Source of the DNA: Pseudoalteromonas haloplanktis ATCC 14393
GTDB lineage: Bacteria > Pseudomonadota > Gammaproteobacteria > Enterobacterales > Alteromonadaceae
Length of the DNA: 64,000 bases
Assembly: GCF_000238355.1 (NCBI RefSeq)
Contig: NZ_AHCA01000010.1
Span: forward strand, 111,799-175,798
Direction: 5' to 3'
Both the position numbers and the translations under genes were made by a program. The notes beneath the pieces were generated by a model, which worked only from the letters and a program-made list of their open reading frames with translations, had not been told where the DNA came from and ran no database searches. This document shows, piece by piece, positions 37,807-49,382 of this stretch (position 1 is its first letter; the number at the start of each line of letters is the position of its first letter).

Positions 37807-40699
37807 TTTTAATCCATCCAAGTGGTTCAACGCATTGTGATGTGCCAACTAAGTTGGTGTTACCGTTTTCGTCTAGCATAGTGGTTTGGTTATCTACAAT
37901 GTGAATTTTACCATCGTCACCCCAATCTGTGCCGTTGTGTGTTAACTCTGTGTAAGCGTAATTGATAAAACCTTGCTGGTTTTCAACAACGTTGTAGTTG
38001 AGAGCTTTGAATGCCCGACTATTATTTGTTGGCGTTACAAGCGGAATAGTAACGTGTTTTGTCTCTTTACTTGCTGAGAGTCTACCTGTGGCTAATTCAA
38101 TTCCTAGTTGGTTTAAACCTAGTTCAACTGCTTGATTGATTGTTGAGGTATTAACATTATCCGTCAGTGAGAAACCTAAATCACGCGCTTGGGTTGCTGA
38201 GTCAGAAACTATAACGTTGTTTATATTTCTAGTAGCAGAATTAACAGTACTTTTAGTCATATTCGCTTTAGTTTTATACTGCCAAATTGTTACTTGATTA
38301 GCGGGCATATCCGTAACGTTAACTGTGTTTTTAGCCGCATTACCAATTGCCGTTGCGGCGTAAGTCCACGTTGCACCCCTATCTAACGTGTGTGTGCGAG
38401 TGATATCTGTGCCTGTTCCCGTATAAGGTCGGGTAAGTTGGAACTCATCTTTTGTGCCATCAGGTAAATCTGGTAAGTAACCCCCGATCCAACCATCCCT
38501 AAGGTCATCACAGAGTATAATCTCAGAAAGTGGGCCTTGGACTTCCGTGTAATTAAATTCATGTGCCATAAAGGGATATTTACTACCTAAATCATCTCTT
38601 GAAATGATGACGGTATACGTTCCATTTGGGAATTTAGACGTGACATTACCGACAACATAACATGTTGAATCCGAGTTTGTTCGAATTGTTACAAGCTTTA
38701 TTTTTTGTAGATTCCCCTCACTATCTACTATAAAACAACCAGGTACACCCACATGAATTGTTGGTGATGATTTTGTATATCCTTGCCAGCCTTCGAAGTC
38801 ATCACTAAAGCGTTGACCTGAGACTATCAATTTTGTAACACCATCATTAAAAACAGAGCCAATGGTCGTCACTGTACCCGCTTTGATAACTGGAACCTGT
38901 TCGGTACCTCGGTAATTTCCAGCCTTAATAGCTAGATCGGCCTCTGCAAAATCTTCTTGAGTTAAACACCACGCTGAGTAACGCATATCACGACATACAC
39001 CGCCTTGGCCGCTGGTATAAATGACATCGTAGTAACGACCATCAGGCCTACCTGAGGCTCCATTGTATACTATTCCAAAATCTTTATTAGCTCTAGCGCC
39101 TCCGTTTTCTTCGGTCTCAAAACAATCAAAAACAGACTCGTAAGGATACCCAGTAACAGACCAAGTATCGCCCCCCACTTCGGGTGAAGACTGTCTAACA
39201 AATCGATTAGCACCAAAGGGGTTTAGTTGTTTATGATATGCGCCTTTGTTTAATCGGTTAACTGTGCCAAACACTAGAAAATAGCATTCACCGTCGGAGC
39301 AAACATCCTCAGGGTAGTTTATGCCCTCATGGGAAAAATCCCTTACTTTAAACAGTCCAAAATCCCCTTTTTTCAAATTAGAAATGGTGGATTGGTTGTG
39401 CGCTAGGTATATGGCTGCTGATTTGGTATATTCCGGACTATAATCCAGCGTACCCTTTGGTAACACTAACGAGTTAGCATCCCACTTTAAATACCCGCCA
39501 TCCCCACGCATACTAAATAGCTCTGACCAATCACCATTACCTGCGCCCGCAAACGAACGCCCGCGAAGGGTCCACTGATAAAACTTACCGGTTACGTCAT
39601 CAAAGAAAATATTGTTTTCAAGGTCACTTGCAATAACCATGCGCTGGGCTTCACTGGCGGTTTGCCAGTTTACCCCTTTCCCACGACTCGTTGTGTCACC
39701 CTCATACCATGCAAAATAGGTGATTGAGCGAACATTATCACTGGCGGTTGCAACCCCATTAATATTGGTCGCTTGACTTTGAATTAACCCATATTTATAA
39801 ACAAAAGGATCAGCATCGTTGATTTCACGCAAGAACGCTTCAACCCCCCACATATCAACGCGGTCGGTCACTACTTTGTTGGTAGCCGTTTCACTGGCGA
39901 ACGCTATAGAAATGGAGGCATGTTGGGCAGAAACACCTGTTGCGATATCGTATGTACGGCGCCCATCTTCTACGTTGGGAAGCTGTATATAATTATCTCG
40001 GACAGCACTATTCATATATTCAATGTTAGTTAGCACTCCACTTATATTGACCACAGGGTAATCTTTCTTAGACAAACCTAGGGCGCTAGTGCCACGCCCC
40101 ATAACCAAATTTCGGCCTTGTGAGTTTAAAACCCAAAGCCCCTGATTAATAGCACCACCGGCGGAGGTCAAATGTTTTCCAAAATGCACAAAACCACTGG
40201 CCGCAAACTTTTCATTGTTCTCTGCGCGGCGAGCTTCAAACTCAACCTTGCGCATTGCCCACGGGTAGGGGTGATACGCGTCCATTTGTGCCTCGTTGTC
40301 AGCTTCAATTTGCTTTAACGTTTTAACCGTGGTTGTTGTGCCGTCTTGATTAGTAAACGCGACAGTACCCATGTTTGTTTGCCAGTTTTGCATGGCCACA
40401 AAGTTATCGTAGACGTTTTTGTTAGCGTTGTTAATAGCATCCACGGCGGCTCTAAAATCGCCGGTTGTAGGTATTACAACAGCGGGTTGGCTTGACTGGT
40501 TACTGTTAGCCCAGTTTTTAACAAGCTCAATATATTGCTGACTTGAGCCACCCACGTAGCCGCGATTTATCTCAACTAAAAACCCCGCTAAGAATAAAAA
40601 GTCACCTTGTCTAATGTTGGCGATACTCTCGCCGCTGTTGATTGTGACCACTTTAGAGCCGTTGGTCACGCTGGCTTGACTGGCTGTAAATGCTGCCAT
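37796..40699 (-). CDS. phage tail fibre / receptor-binding protein
   Basis: This encodes 967 residues with no recognised enzyme motif. Its position directly after the J-like tip gene (3 nt gap) and before the fibre-associated protein marks it as a tail fibre. The N-terminus (TASQASVTNGSKVVTINSG, FLLAGFLVEINRGY) is of the kind that attaches fibres to the tip. Residues about 130-160 contain a helical stretch. The middle is rich in Gly, Asn and aromatic residues, as expected for a beta-structured receptor-binding part. It probably determines host range. Confidence 0.7.
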   Translation of the reverse strand: MAAFTASQASVTNGSKVVTINSGESIANIRQGDFLFLAGFLVEINRGYVGGSSQQYIELVKNWANSNQSSQPAVVIPTTGDFRAAVDAINNANKNVYDNFVAMQNWQTNMGTVAFTNQDGTTTTVKTLKQIEADNEAQMDAYHPYPWAMRKVEFEARRAENNEKFAASGFVHFGKHLTSAGGAINQGLWVLNSQGRNLVMGRGTSALGLSKKDYPVVNISGVLTNIEYMNSAVRDNYIQLPNVEDGRRTYDIATGVSAQHASISIAFASETATNKVVTDRVDMWGVEAFLREINDADPFVYKYGLIQSQATNINGVATASDNVRSITYFAWYEGDTTSRGKGVNWQTASEAQRMVIASDLENNIFFDDVTGKFYQWTLRGRSFAGAGNGDWSELFSMRGDGGYLKWDANSLVLPKGTLDYSPEYTKSAAIYLAHNQSTISNLKKGDFGLFKVRDFSHEGINYPEDVCSDGECYFLVFGTVNRLNKGAYHKQLNPFGANRFVRQSSPEVGGDTWSVTGYPYESVFDCFETEENGGARANKDFGIVYNGASGRPDGRYYDVIYTSGQGGVCRDMRYSAWCLTQEDFAEADLAIKAGNYRGTEQVPVIKAGTVTTIGSVFNDGVTKLIVSGQRFSDDFEGWQGYTKSSPTIHVGVPGCFIVDSEGNLQKIKLVTIRTNSDSTCYVVGNVTSKFPNGTYTVIISRDDLGSKYPFMAHEFNYTEVQGPLSEIILCDDLRDGWIGGYLPDLPDGTKDEFQLTRPYTGTGTDITRTHTLDRGATWTYAATAIGNAAKNTVNVTDMPANQVTIWQYKTKANMTKSTVNSATRNINNVIVSDSATQARDLGFSLTDNVNTSTINQAVELGLNQLGIELATGRLSASKETKHVTIPLVTPTNNSRAFKALNYNVVENQQGFINYAYTELTHNGTDWGDDGKIHIVDNQTTMLDENGNTNLVGTSQCVEPLGWIKNDK

Positions 40700-40702
40700 G
40701 GT

Positions 40703-43700
40703 TTAGTCCTCGCTTGATATTAAGCTGATTGATTGTCTAGTAAAGTTTGATTGTGTGTGATACGTGCCGCGAGACAATATTCTTGCGCGATACTCTCTGT
40801 TGGCTGTGTTCATGTCGTTATCTGTGTAGGTTAAAGACCCAAACATAGACGTTGTTGTATACGATTGATTATGCTCGGACTCATAATCACAGAGCGTTGA
40901 TGCCGATGCTGTTAAGGTATCTACCAGACTCCATGTTCCCGATGGATTTTTCTTTTCCAGTGCGACGGAGACATTGGACGTAAAGTTGATAGGACAGACA
41001 TTATCGGCTTCGGTTGACAGGGCAAACACGGAGTAACTAAGTTTGATAGTTATAATGCCACCATTACTACCAAATGGGCCTATAGCTACGGCTGCGCTAG
41101 CTGATAAGTCGGTTGTTTGTTTTGATGTAGACAGTGTTCCTGCGGTAATAGATCCGGAAATGTAAATATTACCTGAAACATCTTTCCACTCTATTGCATT
41201 GGCTTTCGTCAATGCGTTTAAATTAGGCAATCCATCGGATAAAATTCGAGGTCCATACCAATACCATAAATTATCAGGGCCAAACCCCCCCATGTATTCA
41301 ATTTTCATCGTAGCAGAACCAATCATATCAACACGAGGTGACTCAATTCGTGTTCCTGCTTTAAAGCTATCACCTTCCACTGAGCCTTTTATCAACGCAT
41401 TACCATTAACTAGCAGCGTATAACCAACCCACGTTGAACCGTTGTATTTTTTGGTGGTTTCAACCGTAGGATCACTAAGCTTATAAATAGTAACAATGTC
41501 ATCAATGACGGGGGTGCCGCTTGGTACCGCACTATTCGCTAGACTGTTGTACCAAATGCCCTCTGTATTACCTATGGTGTAACGGCCAGCGCCACGGCTA
41601 CCGTTTGTGCCGTTGTTACCGTTTGTGCCTTTTATAATATAGGGTACAGGGTTGCTCCACCCTTGATTAATCCATGCATTGCCGTTTGATACATAACGCG
41701 CTTTAGATACATACGTGACATAACCTGCCACATACACAGGAGTGTCGCTCCAATACTGCGGTATTTGCTCTACAGTGCCATTAAAACTGCCGCCGGTTGG
41801 TTTTGCTGGCACTGACTGAGCCGCAATGTAAATGAAACTAACAAAGCTGCCGTCATTTCCATCAAAATAATCCACCCCCTTAATCGGGGTATAGCCCGCC
41901 AAACCCAATTGAGTAAATGCAATGTTAGTAAGCTCTGTACCTACTTGATAAATACTACAATCAAACCCGTAAACACCACTTGGTACTGTGAGTGATGAAT
42001 AAAAAACTACGCCGTTTTTGTAGTAATGTACGTACTCGCCATCACACTCAACAGCGAGATTGTCTGAGCTTGTGTAACTACCAAAAAAGCCAATATACGT
42101 ACCGGATTCATAGATGCTAATTGAACCTTGATCACCATACAGAGCGTAGTTAATGTGCTCATAACCACCCGAGGTGTTGGCCGTGTTACTTAGTCCAAAA
42201 ATAGTATGGCGGCTATCATTTAACGTGGCAGATACAACGCATGCTTTGTATTTCATCACACTCTGAGCACCCGCATCCCAGCCTAATGATCCGGCAACCT
42301 TAGTAACGCTGTTACCCGTTTTTACTGCATTGGCGTTTACAGCATTAAGGGTAAAAGAACTCGCTCCATCTTGACCATCTGCCCCTTTAAATAATGACCA
42401 TGTGTAATTAGCTGGGTTGGTTGACTCTGTAGCAGTGGTTTTATTTACAGCAATACCAATGTACTTGGTGTTGCTGTTAGGGGTTTGATACATGCCAGAA
42501 CCATTGGCGTTGTCGCTGTATACAATCCAAGTGTAGGTCGTTTGGCCGTCCGCGCCTTTGGCACCAGGGACACCATCGTTACCATTTGCGCCATCTTCGC
42601 CTTTTATTTTTGACCATGTGTAGTCAGCGGGGTTGGTTGACTCTGTGGCCGTGGTTTTATTGTAAGCAAAGCCAATATACTCTTTGTTGGTGGGGGAGTT
42701 ACTAAGACCAGCACCACTGGCATTATCAGCATACTTTAACCATGTATAAGTGGTTAGCCCGTCAGCACCTTTTGGCCCCTGAATACCTTGCGGTCCAGTG
42801 GCACCGTCTTGACCATTAATACCATCTTTACCGTCCTCACCATCCTGCGCTTTAATATCATCGAGCGTTTGTACTTGGTGGCCATCACCAAGCACTAAGC
42901 GGCCACGTATAACATGCTGTGGGTTGAGAGGGTCGCTGTTATCAACATAGGACGTGGGAACAAACGTATTATTGACCATTGCGCCTTGGCGAATGATGTC
43001 ACCAACGAGGTCTAAACTCGCAATTTCACCATCGTTATAACCGGCGATACCCGTTACACGGCCATTGTTATCAAGCGTCCAGCCACCGCGAGCAACCAAC
43101 TTACCGTCAACCGTGGTAAATAACTGGCGCAGCTCTTTAATGCTTGCGCTGTTTTCACCGTCGCTGATCTGCATGTTTGCGATAAATTCAGCAAGTGGGC
43201 CATTGACCCAAGAGCCACCATCGGCCACACATTGTACGGCGTCATTTTCGCTGGTGATTTGGCCTTGGGCATCTAAGCAGTAACCCACGGCAGTACGGGT
43301 ATACTCTTGCGCTTTTGATATAGCCTCTGTTTTAGCGGCCTCTGTGTCCGTTTCGATTTTGCTGGTAAGCGTTTGTTGTAACGTGCTAAACGCTTGGTTT
43401 TGGCTTGCGAATGTTTCGCTTACTTCGTCAAAGCTGGCGATTGTGTCTGCAACAAACGATTCAAACTCAACATCACGCAGGGTGTTGGCTTCATTAATGG
43501 TGGCAATAGCTGTGGTTACATCACTAAAACGAGCGGTTACGTTATCAAACGTGGCTTGATAACGCTGATCACGTATTACGCTTGATTGATATTGATTAGC
43601 TACCGCCTTGTTTAGTGACGTAATAATTGCGTTGCTGTTGTTAAAAATGGCTGCTAACTCAAGCTGCTGCTGTGCCAAACTTTCAAGCTCTGTTGTTTGT

Positions 43701-43975
43701 GCTTGCAGCTTTTCATTCGCGAGTGACGCTTTAACATTGAGCGTTGCCAAGTCCTGGTCTTGCATCATTTTGTTATACGCGGCAACAACGTCATTTAAGC
43801 CCTGCGCTTGCTGGCCAAGTTCCAAGCCCTGAATTTGTAAAATGTTGGTGGTTACCGCGCCCTCGGCCGCATCTAAGCGTTGTTTTACATTCGCAAAGGT
43901 AGCGTTTACGCCGTCTTCTTTATCATTAAATAACGTGATCTGGTTTTCAATATACCCCTCTGCAGCATTACCCAT
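40703..43975 (-). pseudogene. C-terminal part of split J-like tail tip protein
   Basis: This 1090-residue frame begins at an ATG without any ribosome binding site, and it overlaps the end of the 1499-residue frame by 70 nt in the -1 frame. Its first residues (NAAEGYIENQITLFNDKEDGVN) repeat the segment NAADGTIENLITQFVDKPNGIN inside the upstream frame. It is therefore the continuation of the same protein. Contents are long coiled-coil repeats, a Cys-pair motif (near residue 229), Gly-X-Y collagen-like stretches (from about residue 378) and repeated TTYTW modules. The C-terminus is beta-rich. Confidence 0.75.
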
Positions 43976-46900
43976 GCAGCACCAATTTCAACGGCGCGTT
44001 GCACGGCTGGGCCGTCAATCCAGGTATGTCCTGCCGCCTCACATGCAACGGCATCGTCTTCATCGACACGTTCGCCGTTTTCATCAACACAATAGCCGGT
44101 TACTGCCCGAGTAAATTCATTCGCTGTGGCAAGCATGGCTAAATCTTGCGTTTGAAATTCAATGCGTAATTGACTGCCTAGCGTTGCACGGGCTTGCTGC
44201 TCGGTGATCACCAATTCATCAAGGCGATTTAAATCAGCCTCAGCGCTGCCCATTCGTAATGATAGTTGCTGCTGTGCGTTAGCCGTAACAGTTAGATCAT
44301 CGGCATTGGCTTGTATTAAATCATACGCAAATGAAATGTTGTCGTTAATACCGTTTGGTTTATCAACAAACTGGGTGATCAAGTTTTCAATGGTGCCATC
44401 CGCTGCGTTAATCCACTGCTGCGCCTCTTTGGCGGCGGTGATTATGCCCTCATCGTTAATCTGCTGGATAGTCGCTGTTATGTTGTATTCACCGTCAAAC
44501 GTGCTAATGAACTGCTGAACATTTGCCGCTGTTTGATAGGCTTTGCTATTAACAAAAACGGTGGTGTAGTCGTTAATTAACTGTACAAGGGGGCCATCAA
44601 CCCATTCATGGCCAGCGGCAATACATGCTAGGGCGTCAACTTCATCAACTTTATTACCCTCTGCATCTACGCAGTAACCAACAATGGCATCAACCCGTTC
44701 GTTGGCTTGAGCAACAGAGCGCGTACCTTCGCGGGTTATTTCAGCTCTTAATTCACGTTCAGAGCTTGAACGCGCTGTACGCTCGTTTGCAAATGCTTGA
44801 TTTAGGCTTGTTAAAAACGCGGCGTTTTGGCCGTATAAGCCAGCAAGTTCGAGCGTTTGCGTTGCCAGTGATTCAATATCGTTACTTACTGCAGTAAGCT
44901 TTTGGTTAGCTACAGATAAGCTAAAGCTTTGCTCGGCCAGCTCTTTGTCTTGCTGCATTTTGTTGTATGCTGCAAGCACCTCACTTAACCCTAAGGCTTT
45001 TACATCAAGCTCTAAGCCGTTTACTTGGGTAACGCTTTGGCTAATTTCACCTGCAATGGCATCTATTGTTTGTTCAGCTGTGCTAATACGTTGGTTTACG
45101 CCATCGTCACTGTTTAAAATGCTGGTAACTTGGTCGCGAATCGTGGCGTTTGCACCGTCGATCCACGTTTGCGCTGCATTGGCTTTAACTATTATGTCTT
45201 GGTCGTTAAACTCTTGCAGAGTAGCTGCAATGCTGTACTGAGTATTAAACGAGTCAATCAGCGTTTGTACATTACTTTGCGTTTGATAGCCCAGTGCATT
45301 AACCCAGCTCGTTGTTGCATACTGGGCCATTACGCCTGTCGCAGCATTAATGTCTTGCTCAAGCTCTGTTGTGCGGGCGGTAATATCAGCAAGTGCTAGG
45401 TCATTAGCACCGCGTTTACCCACTTCGATAAAATCAATATCACACGCGCCTAAGTCAAACTCTAAGCTGGTAATGGTGCCTGTATAGCCCGTCGTGCCTG
45501 TGGCATCGAGCGTTAAAGTTTCAAAATCATTACTTGTAGGCTCAGGTAAATGCAGGGTAGTGGTGTCTTCATTAAACTTAATATCACCTTGCCACGTTGC
45601 GCCGTTGTGTTTACGAACGCGCAGGCGAAACATGGGGTTTTCATCAGCGTTATAGCTAATGGTGGGGCTGCTGATTTGGGTGGTGGCCACGATGTAGCCC
45701 AGCGCGTTATGGCTATCAGGATCAAACCCTTCACTACTTGTATTAAACTGCCAACTATACGCAGGCTGTAGCGCAGCCAATGCACTGGCTATTTGCCCCT
45801 CAACCTCGGTAAATGTTGCCTTTTGGTTGATTTGTGCGGCTTGTACAATAAGCTGCGCCTCGGCTTGGCTTATACGGTTTTGAGACTGAGCAATTTGTTG
45901 TGACGCCAGCGTAATTTTACTGTTCACACCATCAATCATCAGCGCGGCGCTATTAAAACTTTCTTCGGCAATGGCATAGGCGCGGTTAACGATGGTGCCA
46001 GTATCCGGATCAACATACACAGCCGCATCAATTAAACGTTCGTTGTTAAACGTGCGGCGCTCGTACTCAGTACGCCAGTTTGTATACGCGCTAGTCACGT
46101 TTAAAAGACTTAAACCAATGCTTTGCTGTTCTAACCGTTGCTGCTCAATGGCAATGTTATTGATTTTAATCAGTGCAGGTAAACTGTTTTGGTTGGTTTC
46201 GTCTAAAACCTCGGTTACGCGCTCTAAATCCGTTATTTTGCTGTTTGAGTCGGCTAATTGTTGCTGCAAGCTGTTTGGGTTCTCAGCGTCAATCAGCTGT
46301 ACTTTTTCAGCAAGGCCGGTGATCGCATCAAGGTTTTTAGCAATTAAGCTGGGTAAGTTGTTTTCGGTTTCAGGGCGCAGGCGATCAACTTGAGCGTTTA
46401 TGTCTGCAATAAGGGTTTGGGCGTCTTCGCTTAATTTAGTGAGCGGTAATTCATTAATGTACTCAGTTAAATCAACGGTGGTCGTAGTGGCCGTTACATT
46501 CACCCAGTCACTTGCGCCCAAGTGATTAACGCTGCGCACTCTAAATTTATACTCAGTCTCACTTTTTAAACCGATGCGATTATAAATCTGTGCAAGCACA
46601 CGTTCGCCGCTTTGTGGCTGTGCGTTAGTGCCTAAAAACTCCCACTCAAACGCGGTGCCAATGCCAGCTGCGGCAATCTCAGCGGTTAACGTAATTTGGT
46701 TATAATCAGCTGTTACATACACAGTCGGCAAAGTAGGGGTGAGTACGCTAAATTGTACAGCAACAAGCTGTGAGCGTTGGCCAAATATATTTTTAGCACT
46801 AATCCGTGCTGTGTATTCGCCTAATTGCAAATTAGGAATAGTTACTTGTGTATACGTAACAGAGGTTTTAAATACCGGCTCGTTAGCTGCAGTATTAAAA

Positions 46901-48405
46901 AACTCAACATCGTATTCGTTTACAGCAAGCGGAGTCGGGTGGTTCCATTTGATTATGCCGTTACCGTCACCGTCTATTGTTACCCGTACATCAAAAACAG
47001 GCTGAGGTTTACCCACTAAATAGTCACTGTTGGGGGTTAAATCTTGCGCACCAGGAATTATGTTATCAGCCCATAAATCGGGGCCGTCTTCAACACACAT
47101 CAAGGTCACGCCGCCGTCTAATCTAAAGCGGCGCTCGGTTACACGGTAAATTTTATTGTTAATCGACTCGCGGGGTAAGTTTAAAAGCACAGTACGGCCA
47201 ACGGCTGCAGCTAGGCCTTTGTGCTTAAGCGGTAATTCAATTTCACCAAGGCGGGTTTGTTCTAAGTGGATTGTTGCTAAGCGCTGCGCTGTGGTGCTAC
47301 TGCGTACAAACGGCAGTGAAATAGACTTTTCTAATACCTGGTTATCAATGGTTTGATACCCAGCAGACACGACAGGCGGCGCATCTGTACGGTCGTAGTT
47401 TTGCTCAGGGTCAGTAAATGTGGCTCTAACAACATTGGCACGGTCGCGTAAATCAGCGTGCCATTTAATTTTAAGATTGCCGTGAACATCATCCTGGTTA
47501 ATTGTGTACGTCGGGTTGCCATACCATGCGCCCACCCGCACATACCATTGCCCCATTTGCCTAAAAATTTTACCCGCAAAGCAGGCTTCTAACTGGTTTA
47601 ACACCTCTATTGGTTTGGTGCTAAAGGTAAAGCTGCCATTGGTTGTGTAGCGCGGCTCAGTCGTAACAACGCCCTCAGCGTCGGTAAACTCGGCGTCTTC
47701 ATCACATACGTTAATTGCTGCAATCCACCACTGCATTGGCAAACGGCTAAACGGGACCTCATACGCGCCATAAAACCGCACATAGTGCAGGGCACATAAC
47801 ACAGCGTTTTGTGTCCAAAGCCAGGTACTTTCATCGTCAGGGTCTTGGGCTGTATCGCGTGGGTCCCACACACGAGCACCGCGTATTAAAAATCCCATAT
47901 CGCCAATGCCGTCTTCAAACACTTCGCGATTATTTTCAATTTCAATAAATATATAACTTTGGCCAAAGCCAACGTGTTCGCTCGTCCAGCCCGTCATTTT
48001 AGCCACCGCTTTAGCGTTGGCAGTAGTTTGGCGGCCATCGCTTAACTCATAATCCCAGCTTTCACTTGGGTATTCGCTTAGCTTTTTATCAGCAATGTAA
48101 ATCTCTTCAAGTGCATCAATAGGTGCACCATTAATGAGTACAATTAATTGCATCCATTTTTTATCGTTCTTTTCAACCTCCGCTTGGTGGGCAATAACAC
48201 CGCCTACTAAGTCGCGGCCAAAGGTAATACGGCGGGGTTGGTCTATGCCTTTTTGTAAGCCTTGGCCAAGGGTGGCTAAATCATTTTCGGGCAGGTCAGG
48301 GGAGAGTGAATCCCATAAAGCGCCCACAGTTTTATCAAATACACTGCGGCCTAGGCCAAATATATCGCCGCCCGTATCAACAACAGCATCAACAACCTTA
48401 GACAT
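43906..48405 (-). pseudogene. N-terminal part of split J-like tail tip (host specificity) protein
   Basis: This 1499-residue frame starts with the tip-attachment core of lambda J-like proteins. It has GVIAHQAEVEKNDKKW, TYTINQDDVHGNLKIKW and RATFTDPEQNYDRTDAP, followed by fibronectin-III-like modules (about residues 465-640). Coiled-coil repeats then run to the end. The last 18 residues (MLQRGILKTRSRY and onward) do not resemble the repeats, whereas the -1 frame continues them. A single G missing from the GGG near 43971-43974 explains the split. Repaired, the protein would span 40703-48405 and have about 2567 residues. Confidence 0.8.
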
Positions 48406-48808
48406 TACGCGGCTCCAAAGGGTACACCGCTTTTACAGCAGTCATGGGCAAAGTAACTAAACCGTATTCACCCACGCACACTACTGCGTTAACAGTGACT
48501 ATGCCGCCCACAAGCTCACCTTTAAATTCAACTAACGCCAAATCACCTCGGCGGGCGTAACTAAGCGCTATCGCTGGGTTTAAACGCTCTTTAAACACGC
48601 TTTCAACATCGTTTAAACCACGTTTAAATAGTTGTTTAAACGCACCACTTTCAGTGCGGTATTTCCCCCTAAAATCGGCAGCTACATCGTTACCGGTTGC
48701 AAACAACACCCAATCAGCGACTAAAAGGCAACAATCATTTTTGCCCCATTTAAACGGTTCACAGTTACGTTGGTTTATAAAAGCAGCAAGCTTAGCGGCG
48801 ACGTTCAT
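48398..48808 (-). CDS. tail tip assembly peptidase-like protein (K-like, DUF6950-like)
   Basis: The 136-residue protein contains FKWGKNDCCLLVADWV near residue 19, an NlpC/P60-like Cys site, and YARRGDLALVEF near residue 84. It resembles the DUF6950 proteins that replace lambda K in many siphophages. It probably helps the tail tip penetrate peptidoglycan. It overlaps the J-like gene by 8 nt and the L-like gene by 17 nt. Its coding sequence contains an 11-bp-phased GTTTAAAC array. Confidence 0.7.
   Translation of the reverse strand: MNVAAKLAAFINQRNCEPFKWGKNDCCLLVADWVLFATGNDVAADFRGKYRTESGAFKQLFKRGLNDVESVFKERLNPAIALSYARRGDLALVEFKGELVGGIVTVNAVVCVGEYGLVTLPMTAVKAVYPLEPRNV
48578..48641. repeat. array of GTTTAAAC-like boxes with 11-bp period inside a coding region
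   Basis: Boxes start at 48578 (GTTTAAAC), 48589 (CTTTAAAC), 48600 (CTTTCAAC), 48611 (GTTTAAAC), 48622 (GTTTAAAT) and 48634 (GTTTAAAC). The first five are exactly 11 bp apart and the sixth 12 bp. The array lies within the K-like gene, where it is read as codons for LFK, GLN and VFK. Confidence 0.75.
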
Positions 48809-49382
48809 TGCGGTTGCCTCCTATGTAGTTACCAGGTTGTGTATCGGGTAGGTTTTGTTTGTTCGCGGTGGTTTGTTCACTAAAAAATACATCACCCGGG
48901 TAAAGTGATTTTTGGGTGGCGTCGTTCCAACGCTGATTTAAACGGGCTTCTTTCCAGCGCTCGCTTTCACCTGCAACGCTAAGCTGAATTTGCGATACAT
49001 CGCCGCGCTCTACGTCACACGCCACAATGTAGCCGCTTTCAAGTAGCTGACTTTGGCTAACGCGGTAATGCTCATCAACGGTTACCAAGTAAATTTCACA
49101 GCCCTGGCTAATGGGGTCGTTTTCGGCTACCTCCGCTAATACTGCTTGGTCTTGGGTGTGCAGGGTTAAACGTATGCTGGTGCTGTCGTTTTTATCGCTG
49201 GCGGGTATTTCGCTTACAGTGCCAAGCATGCCCACACCATGCCAGGTTAAATTAGCAAATAGGCGCTCACCCACGCCAGTATGCAGCAATACATCGCCAC
49301 TTTTAAACGCCAGGCGTACAAAAAAGCGGGCGCGGCCACTGGTGGCTAAATCGGCGAGTAGGGCTGCGTTTAAGCTTTCCAT
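48792..49382 (-). CDS. tail tip protein (L-like / DUF2163-type)
   Basis: The 196-residue protein lies between the distal tail protein and the K-like peptidase, the place of lambda L-type proteins. It begins ESLNAALLADLATSGRARFF and continues LTWHGVGMLGTVSEI, followed by SDKNDSTSIRLTL and SGYIVACDVERGDV. This pattern is shared with siphophage minor tail proteins that bind the tip. Its ATG overlaps the expected stop of the preceding gene (TAATG). Confidence 0.7.
   Translation of the reverse strand: MESLNAALLADLATSGRARFFVRLAFKSGDVLLHTGVGERLFANLTWHGVGMLGTVSEIPASDKNDSTSIRLTLHTQDQAVLAEVAENDPISQGCEIYLVTVDEHYRVSQSQLLESGYIVACDVERGDVSQIQLSVAGESERWKEARLNQRWNDATQKSLYPGDVFFSEQTTANKQNLPDTQPGNYIGGNRNERRR

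Noticed and set aside
37807..37848. Longer start for the fibre-associated protein
   Set aside because: It would overlap the fibre gene by 53 nt, and the first 14 residues look like read-through of that gene.
43842..48460. Many plus-strand frames of 60-130 codons opposite the J-like genes
   Set aside because: They are antisense shadows of a long repetitive coding region and have no ribosome binding sites or family features.
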